Below are positions 1 through 5,337 of a DNA stretch of 7,184 bases, piece by piece; the first letter of the stretch is position 1, and each line of letters begins with the position of its first letter. A program made the translations under genes and the position numbers. Under the pieces are notes generated by a model. The model was given only the letters and a program-made list of their open reading frames with translations. It was not told the DNA's origin and ran no database searches. Source of the stretch: Methylorubrum extorquens (GTDB lineage: Bacteria; Pseudomonadota; Alphaproteobacteria; Rhizobiales; Beijerinckiaceae); assembly GCA_019695455.1 (NCBI GenBank), contig JAEUAC010000255.1, positions 1-7,184 on the forward strand, in the 5' to 3' direction.

Positions 1-1
1 C

Positions 2-424
2 GTGGACGTGCGGCTCCTGCCGCCTCCGCTCGGGCTGTCGGAGTTCTACGCCGCCCGCTCCGGGCTCGCCCTCGCCGGTCTCGACCCGCTCAGCTACTGG
101 CTCGCCGGCGGCCCGGCCCTCGGCAGCCCCGCCCACACGGTCGAGACCGACGGCCTCGTCTGGCGCTTCGCGGAGCCGGCGAACCGCGCGGCCTTCCTCC
201 ACGATCCCGGCTCCTTCCTGCCGCGCGTCGGCGGCTTCGACGCCCAGGCCCTCGCGGCCGGGCGCCTCGCGGATGCCGATCCGCGCGTCTTCGCGATCCG
301 CGACAGGCGGCTCTACCTCTTCCGCGACCCCGGCGCGCGCGCCCGCTTCCTGGAGGATCCGGACGCGCCGGCCCGGGCGGAGGCGGCCTGGCCCGCCTTC
401 CGGGCGGGGCTCGTCGGCGGCTAG
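2..424 (+). CDS. YHS domain-containing protein, 5' end probably cut by the window
   Basis: This reads as a YHS-domain protein. The pattern is LDPLSYW, then GSPAHTVETDGLVWRFAEPANRAAF, LHDPGSFLPRVGGFDA and a C-terminal AEAAWPAF, which follows the layout of small alphaproteobacterial YHS proteins of the form DPVAYF, WRFAS.ENRDAF, GGYCA and DANWP. The domain covers about residues 25 to 135. The frame is open from base 2, where a GTG could be a start. Family members usually carry an N-terminal signal peptide and none is visible, so the true start is probably upstream of the window. Oddity: the Cys usual in the GGYCA segment is Asp here (GGFDA), so metal or haem binding of the type proposed for some YHS proteins is doubtful. 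No enzymatic role can be assigned. The stop codon shares the CTAG tetranucleotide with the stop of the convergent cysQ. Confident of the family, unsure of the start. Confidence 0.72.
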   Translation: MDVRLLPPPLGLSEFYAARSGLALAGLDPLSYWLAGGPALGSPAHTVETDGLVWRFAEPANRAAFLHDPGSFLPRVGGFDAQALAAGRLADADPRVFAIRDRRLYLFRDPGARARFLEDPDAPARAEAAWPAFRAGLVGG

Positions 425-1254
425 GAGCAGGATGCGGGCAGGCGCACGGCCGCGGCGAGGCTCGGATCGCCCAGCACGGCGAAGGGGCCGTTGCGGTAGC
501 CGCGGGCTGCGTGCCCGTAGCTGGGCGGGCCGCCGTCCGGCCCGACGAGGCTGCCGCCGGCCCGGGTGACGATGAGGTCCCCCGCCGCGCTGTCCCATTC
601 CATGGTCGGCCCGCAGCGCACGTAGAGGTCGGCCTCGCCGGACGCGATCAGGCCGAACTTGAGGGCGGAGCCGGCCGTCCGTCGCTCCGTCACGCCGAGC
701 GGTTCCAGGCAGACGTCCTCGGCCGGGTCGCCGTGGCGACGGCTGACCAGGGCGACGCGGCCCGCCGGCGCCGCCCGGGTGGCGATCCGCACCCAGTCGA
801 GAGGCGGACCCGCGGCCGGGATCGGAGCCTCCTCGGCGATGCCGCCCGCCGCCCAGACGCGGGCCCGTCCCGGCGCCGCGATCGCGGCCGCGACGGGACG
901 TCCGCCGCGCACGAGCGCGATGTTCACGGCGTATTCGTCCGTCCCCGCGAGGTATTCGCGCGTGCCGTCGAGCGGATCGACGAGGAAGAGGAGATCCTCC
1001 CCGTGCGGGGCCGCCCCGGCCTCCTCGGCCACCACGGGCACCTCCGGGAACAGGGCGGCGAGGCGCCGGAGGATCAGGGCCTCGCTCGCGAGGTCGGCCG
1101 CCGTCGACGGCGATCCGTCGGCCTTCTCCACCCGGCCGAGGGTCCGATCCTGCGCGGCGGCCGCGATCCGCCCGGCCTCGACGGCGATGGCGGCGATCGC
1201 GCGGGCGACCTCCTGGTGGTCGGCCTCCGGCCCGAGTTCGGCATTCATCCACAT
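421..1254 (-). CDS. cysQ: 3'(2'),5'-bisphosphate nucleotidase CysQ (inositol monophosphatase superfamily)
   Basis: The family removes the 3'-phosphate from adenosine 3',5'-bisphosphate (and PAPS), clearing a by-product of sulfate assimilation. It is a cytoplasmic Mg-dependent, Li-sensitive enzyme. The 277-residue product has the superfamily metal motifs in order: KADGSPSTAAD at about 44-54, VVAEE at 74-78, DPLDGTREYL at 93-102 and WDSAAGDLIVTRAGG at 220-234. The GSALKFGLIASGEADLY segment (195-211) and the DGT-REY form are typical of CysQ rather than of SuhB-type inositol monophosphatases. Full length for the family. The start is the ATG ending at 1254, with GGGG seven bases upstream; a second in-frame ATG two codons later (1248) is possible. 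The longer open frame up to 1416 is rejected because it would cover the divergent chpT start and adds an Arg/Ala-rich, non-homologous leader. Substrate is inferred from the family. Other inositol-phosphatase-like activity cannot be excluded. Confidence 0.88.
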   Translation of the reverse strand: MWMNAELGPEADHQEVARAIAAIAVEAGRIAAAAQDRTLGRVEKADGSPSTAADLASEALILRRLAALFPEVPVVAEEAGAAPHGEDLLFLVDPLDGTREYLAGTDEYAVNIALVRGGRPVAAAIAAPGRARVWAAGGIAEEAPIPAAGPPLDWVRIATRAAPAGRVALVSRRHGDPAEDVCLEPLGVTERRTAGSALKFGLIASGEADLYVRCGPTMEWDSAAGDLIVTRAGGSLVGPDGGPPSYGHAARGYRNGPFAVLGDPSLAAAVRLPASCS

Positions 1255-1376
1255 GTCGCTGCCCCGGCCGGCGCCCCTGGCGACGCGCCCTTCTTTCCAA
1301 GCCGCCGACCCGCGGCTATCGACGCCTGTTCTCGCATGATTCGCGGCAGCCCGTGGGCTGGCCGCCGGAGCCGTCC
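1255..1376. promoter_or_regulatory. Divergent cysQ-chpT intergenic region
   Basis: These 122 bases separate two divergent start codons, so both promoters should lie here or inside the neighbouring gene starts. Toward chpT the best sigma-70-like pair I see is TTTCCA (1294-1299) and TATCGA (1317-1322), 17 bases apart. It matches consensus poorly. Two small inverted repeats are visible: AGCCGC/GCGGCT (1300-1305 and 1312-1317) and a 14-base palindrome-like CAGCCC-gt-GGGCTG (1347-1360) just before the chpT Shine-Dalgarno GGAG (1367-1370). No TTAA-N7-TTAA CtrA site is present. The promoter assignment is weak. The existence of a divergent regulatory region is firm. Confidence 0.35.
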
Positions 1377-2021
1377 ATGGCCAAGGTCGAGCTGAGCGCC
1401 CTGGATCTCGCGGCACTCCTCTGCTCCAAGGTGTGTCACGACGTGATCAGCCCCGTGGGCGCGATCGTGAACGGACTCGAGGTGCTGGAGGACGACAAGG
1501 ACGCCTCCATGCAGGAATTCGCGCTCGACCTGATCCGTCGCAGCGCGACCCAGGCCTCCGCCCGCCTCCAATACGCGCGTCTCGCCTTCGGGGCGGCGGG
1601 TTCGGCGGGCGCCGCGATCGATCTCGGCGATGCCGAGGCCGTCGCGAAGGGCATGTTCAACGACGAGAAGATCAGCCTGACCTGGTCGTCGCCCCGGCTC
1701 CTCATGCCGAAGAACCGCGTGAAGCTCCTCCTGAACCTCGTCATGCTGGCCACCAACGCCATCCCGCGCGGGGGCTCGATCGACGTGACGGTGATCTCGG
1801 CGGGCGAGGACGACGCGTCCTTCACGCTCGCCGCCAAGGGCCTCAACGCGCGCATCCCGGCCCATTCGGAAGCGATGCTCCGGGCCGAGCCGGAGAGCGG
1901 CCAGGTCGATGCCCATGCCATCCAGATCTACTACACGGGCATGATCGCCCGCGAGGCCGGCATGAGCGTCGCGATGACGATCGAGGGCGACACCGTCGTC
2001 ATCTCGGCCGAGAGGATCTGA
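1377..2021 (+). CDS. chpT: Histidine phosphotransferase ChpT
   Basis: ChpT shuttles phosphoryl groups from hybrid kinases such as CckA to the response regulators CtrA and CpdR, controlling cell cycle, motility and development in Alphaproteobacteria. It is cytoplasmic and acts as a dimer. The 214-residue product starts with LAALLCSKVCHDVISPVGAI, where H21 in the CHD motif is the phosphorylated His, followed by NGLEVLEDD (33-41). This matches the helical hairpin dimerisation region of ChpT. A C-terminal degenerate Bergerat-like domain follows (about 85-214, with NRVKLLLNLVMLATNAIPRGG). It lacks a proper N box and G boxes, as expected of a non-ATP-binding ChpT. Start: the ATG at 1377 has GGAG six bases upstream; an in-frame GTG at 1353 has no good ribosome site. 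It faces cysQ divergently and precedes the CheA-like kinase by 95 bases in the same direction. Confidence 0.93.
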   Translation: MAKVELSALDLAALLCSKVCHDVISPVGAIVNGLEVLEDDKDASMQEFALDLIRRSATQASARLQYARLAFGAAGSAGAAIDLGDAEAVAKGMFNDEKISLTWSSPRLLMPKNRVKLLLNLVMLATNAIPRGGSIDVTVISAGEDDASFTLAAKGLNARIPAHSEAMLRAEPESGQVDAHAIQIYYTGMIAREAGMSVAMTIEGDTVVISAERI

Positions 2022-2026
2022 AAGGG

Positions 2027-2060
2027 GTCCGCCTCCCCCGAAACGGCGGACATTCCGCCG
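2027..2060 (+). promoter_or_regulatory. Mutually exclusive hairpins between chpT and the CheA-like gene
   Basis: Three arms lie just after the chpT stop. Arm A is GTCCGCC (2027-2033), arm B is CGGCGGAC (2044-2051) and arm C is TCCGCCG (2054-2060). A pairs perfectly with B (7 bp, 11-base loop), and B pairs perfectly with C (7 bp, 3-base CAT loop). The two stems use the same middle arm, so only one can form at a time, as in attenuator-type switches. No U-run follows either stem, so a canonical intrinsic terminator is not supported. Function is inference. The pairing is directly visible. Confidence 0.45.
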
Positions 2061-2107
2061 CACCCTAATCGAACGGAAAGGATCTTCGGTCAGTCTCCCG
2101 CCGACAC

Positions 2108-2113
2108 GGAGGG
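2108..2113 (+). promoter_or_regulatory. Shine-Dalgarno site of the CheA-like kinase gene
   Basis: GGAGGG is the strongest ribosome site near this gene. It sits about 4 bases before an in-frame TTG (2117) and about 13 bases before an in-frame ATG (2126). Neither spacing is ideal, so the start is ambiguous by three codons. TTG is preferred slightly on spacing and ATG on codon choice. Confidence 0.55.
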
Positions 2114-2116
2114 TGG

Positions 2117-3598
2117 TTGAGCGGGATGATCGTCGCGGACGGTCTCTTGGCGGAGTTCCTGAGCGAGGCGACGAGCCATCTCGACGCCGCGGACAGGGAA
2201 CTCGCGCGCCTGCCACAGGACGGGCCTGCCGCGATCCTGGGCATCCTGCGGAGGATCCACACCATCCGCGGAACGGCCGGATTCCTGGACCTGCCGCATC
2301 TCGAACAGCTGCAGGTGGTCGAGATCGTGCTCGACGACCTCCGGAACCGGGAGGTCCTGCCCGACGACGTCGGCCGGAGGGTGCGCGGCGCGCTCGCCAT
2401 CGCGCGGGCCATCGTGACGTCCGCCGAAAGGCCCGTCCCGGTGCCGACGCGTCCGACGCCGCAGGACCGGTCCGACGATTCGGCGCGGCAGGACGGGCCG
2501 CTGCTGCTCGTGCCGGGCGCCGCGATCGACCGCATGGCGGGGTTGGCCGCGGCGCTGGCTTCGCCGGACGGCAGCGATCCGGGCCTGGGCCGCGCGCTGA
2601 CGGCGCAGCTCGGGCGCGAGATCGAGGGCGTGCGCCGGCAGCCGCTCAGCTCCGCGTGGAGCAAGCTCGGCCGCCTCGTCGCCGAGATCGCGGCGGCGAC
2701 GGGCAAGACCATCGCGTTCGACGCCTCCGGCGGCGACGTCACGCTCGACTACCGGGCGGTCCTGCTCGTCCGGGACGCGCTCACGCATCTCGTCCGCAAT
2801 GCGGCCCATCACGGCATCGAGACCCCCGCCGGACGATTGGAGCGCGGGAAGCCGCTGGCCGGATCGATCCGCGTCTCGGCCGAGACCGGCCCCGGCGAGG
2901 TCGTGATCGACGTCGTCGACGACGGCGCGGGGCTCGACCTGGACGCGATCCGCTCCCGCGCCGTCACGCTCGGGCTGATGAGCGACGAGGCGGCGCGCGG
3001 GCTCGACGACGCGCGCGCCGCCGAGATCGTCTTCGCGCCGGGTTTCTCCACCTCCGACCGCGTCGGGGCTCTCTCGGGGCTCGGCATCGGCCTGGACGTG
3101 GTCTGCGCCAACATCGCCGAACTCGGAGGGCGGGTCTCGCTGGACGCCATGACCGGCGCCGGGCTCCGCATCGCCATCGCGATCCCGATCCGGTCGGCGC
3201 CGGCGGAGAGCCCGCGGCGGAGTGCGCCGCAGGCGGCGGCGCCCGTCCTGGTCGCGGCCCGCCGGGGCGCCGGACGCGACACCCTGCAGAGGCTTCTCTC
3301 GACGCTCGGCCACGCCGTGGAGACGGCCGACGATGCCGGCTCCGCGCTCGCCACCGCGCTCGGCCGGCCCCTGGCCGCGATCATCGCGGATCACGACCTG
3401 CCCGATCGGCCCGGGCTCGACCTCGCCCGCGCCCTTCGGCGCCATCCTCCCACGGCCGCGCTCGCGATCGTGCTGCTTCTGCCGTCCGGAACGCGGGTTT
3501 CCGAATCGGACAGGCGCTCGCTCGATCTCGTCGCCATCCCCCATCCGTTCGGCCGGACCTCGCTGCGAGGTCCGGTCCCCGGCCGGAGCGCCGCATGA
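2117..3598 (+). CDS. Soluble CheA-like hybrid histidine kinase: Hpt - CheA-type ATPase - degenerate receiver, no CheW domain
   Basis: The 493-residue product (numbered from TTG 2117) has no membrane segment or sensor domain. An N-terminal Hpt (P1) domain (about 5-100) has RIHTIRGTAGF with H48 as phosphoacceptor; the usual HxxKG Lys is Arg. A Pro-rich linker (105-128) stands where P2 would be. A short P3-like helical stretch (135-195) leads to a CheA-type ATPase: N box LVRNAAHHGIE (225-235), G1 DVVDDGAGLD (265-274), F box FAPGFSTSD (307-315) and G2 SGLGIGLDVV (320-329). The CheW-like P5 domain is absent. Residues about 375-480 look like a receiver: D425 of ADHDLPD fits the phosphoacceptor, but the acidic pair after beta-1 is replaced (VLVAAR) and the conserved Lys is His (HPF, 476-478). 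It is probably co-expressed with the regulator 28 bases downstream. Without P5, array coupling like chemotactic CheA is unlikely. A role in the ChpT network is inference. Confidence 0.88.
   Translation: MSGMIVADGLLAEFLSEATSHLDAADRELARLPQDGPAAILGILRRIHTIRGTAGFLDLPHLEQLQVVEIVLDDLRNREVLPDDVGRRVRGALAIARAIVTSAERPVPVPTRPTPQDRSDDSARQDGPLLLVPGAAIDRMAGLAAALASPDGSDPGLGRALTAQLGREIEGVRRQPLSSAWSKLGRLVAEIAAATGKTIAFDASGGDVTLDYRAVLLVRDALTHLVRNAAHHGIETPAGRLERGKPLAGSIRVSAETGPGEVVIDVVDDGAGLDLDAIRSRAVTLGLMSDEAARGLDDARAAEIVFAPGFSTSDRVGALSGLGIGLDVVCANIAELGGRVSLDAMTGAGLRIAIAIPIRSAPAESPRRSAPQAAAPVLVAARRGAGRDTLQRLLSTLGHAVETADDAGSALATALGRPLAAIIADHDLPDRPGLDLARALRRHPPTAALAIVLLLPSGTRVSESDRRSLDLVAIPHPFGRTSLRGPVPGRSAA
3551..3577 (+). 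repeat. Long hairpin in the 3' end of the CheA-like gene
   Basis: The arms CCGGACCTCG (3553-3562) and CGAGGTCCGG (3566-3575) are perfect reverse complements with a 3-base CTG loop. One G-U and one G-C pair extend the stem to 12 bp at 3551-3577. It lies inside the last 16 codons of the kinase gene and about 50 bases before the response-regulator start. No T-run follows, so it is not a standard intrinsic terminator. It could act as an mRNA processing or stabilising element between the two genes, or be chance in GC-rich DNA, though a 10-bp perfect stem is notable. Confidence 0.5.
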
Positions 3599-3626
3599 TC
3601 CCGCTCCGGGCCCTGGAGATCCGACC

Positions 3627-3992
3627 ATGAAGCAGTTCCTGATCGTCGACGATTCGGCCGTGATCCGGAAGGTCGCGCGACGCATCCTGGAAGGTCTCGC
3701 CCTGCAGGTGACCGAGGCCGAATGCGGGGAGGACGCGGTCGCGCTCTGCCGCGAGGCGATGCCGGACGCGATCCTGCTCGACGCCGCCATGCCCACCATG
3801 GACGGGTTCGAGGCTCTCCGGGCCGTGCGCGCCCTGCCGGGCGGCGACGCGCCGAAGATCGTCCTCTGCACGATGGAGAACGACCTCGCCCAGCGGGCGC
3901 GGGCCCGCCATGCGGGTGCCGACGACTACATGATGAAGCCGTTCGACCGCACGTCGGTGATGAACAAGCTTCAGGACGTCGGCGTGATCTGA
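3627..3992 (+). CDS. Single-domain CheY-like response regulator
   Basis: A stand-alone receiver of 121 residues with no output domain, so it should act by protein contact or as a phosphate relay. All canonical residues are present: acidic pair D8-D9 (LIVDDSA), phosphoacceptor D52 (LLDAAMPTMDG), T82 (IVLCTMEND), and K104 with P105-F106 (DDYMMKPFD). It differs in this from the degenerate receiver on the kinase just upstream and is the likely target of that kinase's Hpt domain. The ATG at 3627 has GGAG eight bases upstream and is the only well-placed start. The gap to the kinase gene is 28 bases, suggesting one transcript. The last 22 bases overlap the 3' end of the convergent trmL. The target of the phosphorylated form is unknown; nothing nearby encodes flagellar or chemotaxis proteins. 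Confidence 0.92.
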   Translation: MKQFLIVDDSAVIRKVARRILEGLALQVTEAECGEDAVALCREAMPDAILLDAAMPTMDGFEALRAVRALPGGDAPKIVLCTMENDLAQRARARHAGADDYMMKPFDRTSVMNKLQDVGVI

Positions 3993-4447
3993 GCCGGCCC
4001 GACGGCCACCTGTCGGAGCGCCTCGCCCACCATCATGGCGGCCGCGACGGCGACGTTGAGGGATCGCAGGCCCGGCCGGATCGGCACCACGAGCCTCGCG
4101 GTCGCGGCCTGGTGCACGAGGTCGGGAACGCCCGCGCTCTCGCGTCCGACCATCAGGATGTCGTCCGGCGCGAAGGCGAAGGCAGTGTAGGCCTGCGCCG
4201 CGCGCGTCGTCGCGAGCACGAGGCGGGCCCCCGTCTCGCGCCGGGACGCCTCGAAGGCCGCGAAGTCGACATGCCGCCGCAGGTCGAGTGCCCCGAGATA
4301 GTCGAGCCCGGCCCGCCGAAGGTTGCGGTCGGAGACGTCGAACCCGGCCGGCTCCACGATGTCGATCCCGATACCGAGGCAGGCCGCCATCCGCATCAGG
4401 GTGCCGGCGTTCTGCGGGATGTCCGGCTGGAAGAGCGCGAGCCGCAG
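3971..4447 (-). CDS. trmL: tRNA (cytidine(34)-2'-O)-methyltransferase TrmL, unusual start
   Basis: TrmL 2'-O-methylates the wobble nucleotide of certain tRNA-Leu species using S-adenosylmethionine. It is a small SPOUT-fold dimer with a knotted cofactor site. Read from 4447, the product is 158 residues, the usual length. Motif 1 IPQNAGTLMR (10-19), GFDVSDRNLRRAGLDYL (about 36-52), motif 2 GRESAGVP (101-108) and motif 3 RSLNVAVAAAMMVGEALRQ (128-146) are all present. The problem is the start. The first ATG in frame (4396) falls after the N-x-G of motif 1 and would remove beta-1. Between it and the upstream in-frame stop at 4535-4537 there is no ATG, GTG or TTG. The best candidate is CTG at 4445-4447, immediately before RLALFQPDIPQ, with GGGG eight bases upstream and the stop of the preceding gene 4 bases away. 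I chose this by homology and coupling. The gene overlaps the convergent regulator gene by 22 bases. Confidence 0.82.
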   Translation of the reverse strand: MRLALFQPDIPQNAGTLMRMAACLGIGIDIVEPAGFDVSDRNLRRAGLDYLGALDLRRHVDFAAFEASRRETGARLVLATTRAAQAYTAFAFAPDDILMVGRESAGVPDLVHQAATARLVVPIRPGLRSLNVAVAAAMMVGEALRQVAVGPAQITPTS

Positions 4448-4451
4448 GAGT

Positions 4452-4856
4452 TCAGCCCCGACGCTCGATCCGCGGCGCGGGCCCGGCCCGGGGCGGCTCG
4501 CGCACCACGGCGTAATCGGCGGGATCGAGATCGATCACGCCCGGCCGCGCCGCCGGGCCGGCGCGCCGCAGCGGCGCGCGCTCCGCCCGGCCGACGAGCC
4601 GGTCGAAGAGCCACGGCACGGACAGGATGGCGAGCGACACGAGGCCCCACACGACGAGGATGGCGGAATTCGACGCACCCCGGACCCAGCCGAGCGCGCG
4701 GAAGACCCATTCCACGGTCTCGGGATCGGTCGAGAACCAATCCGCGTTCCGCATGGCGGTCCCGGTCGCGAGGTCCAGCACGCCGTAGGCCGCGAAGGCG
4801 AACAGCGACCAGAGCGCGACCGAGACCCAGCCGCCGATCCAGAGAAGACGGCTCAT
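4452..4856 (-). CDS. Uncharacterised protein with two predicted membrane helices
   Basis: I do not recognise a named family. The 134-residue product has two hydrophobic stretches, about residues 4-28 (LLWIGGWVSVALWSLFAFAA and onward) and 62-85 (SNSAILVVWGLVSLAILSVP). Between them is a polar, Trp- and acid-containing loop. After helix two comes an Arg/Pro/Ala-rich tail with RLVGRAERAPLRR, so the C-terminus should be cytoplasmic by the positive-inside rule. The tail contains GVIDLDPADYAVV, similar to GVIDAEYTVV at the end of the neighbouring DUF4112 protein. Its ATG overlaps the TGA of that gene (ATGA) and has only a weak ribosome site, so translation is probably coupled. The stop lies 4 bases before the proposed trmL start. 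The reading frame is supported by the tight overlaps and the clear hydrophobic helices. Function unknown. Confidence 0.72.
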   Translation of the reverse strand: MSRLLWIGGWVSVALWSLFAFAAYGVLDLATGTAMRNADWFSTDPETVEWVFRALGWVRGASNSAILVVWGLVSLAILSVPWLFDRLVGRAERAPLRRAGPAARPGVIDLDPADYAVVREPPRAGPAPRIERRG

Positions 4857-5323
4857 CGGACGGTCTTCGCCGGCCCGGCGGACGATGCCGGGCCGCCCGA
4901 CACGACCGTGTACTCGGCATCGATGACGCCCTTGCGGGCCTCCTGGGCGAGATGGTCGCGCAGGATCTTCATGTTGCGCCGGTTCGACTTGAACATGGCG
5001 TCGAAGGCGTCGCCCGCGAAGGGGATCGCGCCGATCGCCGTGTCGACGGCGACGTTGCCGATCATCCGGGCGACCTTCCAGCGGGGCAGGCCGAGCCTGC
5101 GCGCCTCCCAGACGATGTAGCTCGACAGGCAGGCCGACACGGCGTCGCCGACGAACGGCACGAGACCGATCAGGGCGTCGAGACCGACCCGGATGCGGGT
5201 GCCCGGCAGGACGAAGGCCGTGTCGAGCAGATGCGCCAACGCCTCGAGCCGCGCCACGGTCGCGGCGCGATCCGGGCCGGTCGCGCTGATCGCCTCGAAG
5301 ACAGCCGTGGGTGCCGCGCGCAT
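4853..5323 (-). CDS. DUF4112 domain-containing protein
   Basis: The 156-residue product matches the DUF4112 pattern: a basic amphipathic N-terminus, GLDALIGLVPFVGDAVSACL (47-66), YIVWEARRLGLPRWKVARMIGNVAVD (69-94), IGAIPFAGDAFDAMFKSNRRN (97-117) and a polar helix MKILRDHL. The two IGxxPFxGDA stretches are an internal repeat and look like short membrane-inserted hairpins or helices. The C-terminus ends with KGVIDAEYTVV and a Gly/Ser/Pro tail. Molecular function of the family is not known to me. The start ATG (5323) is preceded by AGGA at a suitable distance (7 to 10 bases). Although the frame stays open far upstream through ureC antisense, there is no homology before this Met. It overlaps the next gene by 4 bases (ATGA) and lies 110 bases downstream of ureC in the same direction; it may be read through from the urease transcript. 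Confidence 0.85.
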   Translation of the reverse strand: MRAAPTAVFEAISATGPDRAATVARLEALAHLLDTAFVLPGTRIRVGLDALIGLVPFVGDAVSACLSSYIVWEARRLGLPRWKVARMIGNVAVDTAIGAIPFAGDAFDAMFKSNRRNMKILRDHLAQEARKGVIDAEYTVVSGGPASSAGPAKTVR

Positions 5324-5337
5324 CGCTCCGCTTTCCT

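Noticed and set aside
1255..1376. CtrA-binding site upstream of chpT
   Set aside because: No TTAA-N7-TTAA or near match is present in the intergenic region.
1255..1416. N-terminal extension of cysQ to 1416
   Set aside because: It would overlap the chpT start on the other strand, adds a non-homologous leader, and a suitable ATG with a ribosome site exists at 1254.
2044..2060. Intrinsic terminator of chpT
   Set aside because: The perfect 7-bp stem has a 3-base loop and is followed by CACCCTAATC rather than a U-run.
2117..3598. Classical chemotaxis CheA
   Set aside because: The P2 region and the CheW-like P5 domain are missing, and no che, mcp or flagellar gene is in the window.
2090..3871. 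A 593-codon minus-strand frame opposite the kinase and regulator genes
   Set aside because: Low-complexity Arg-rich translation with no motifs. The plus-strand kinase and regulator match their families along their length.
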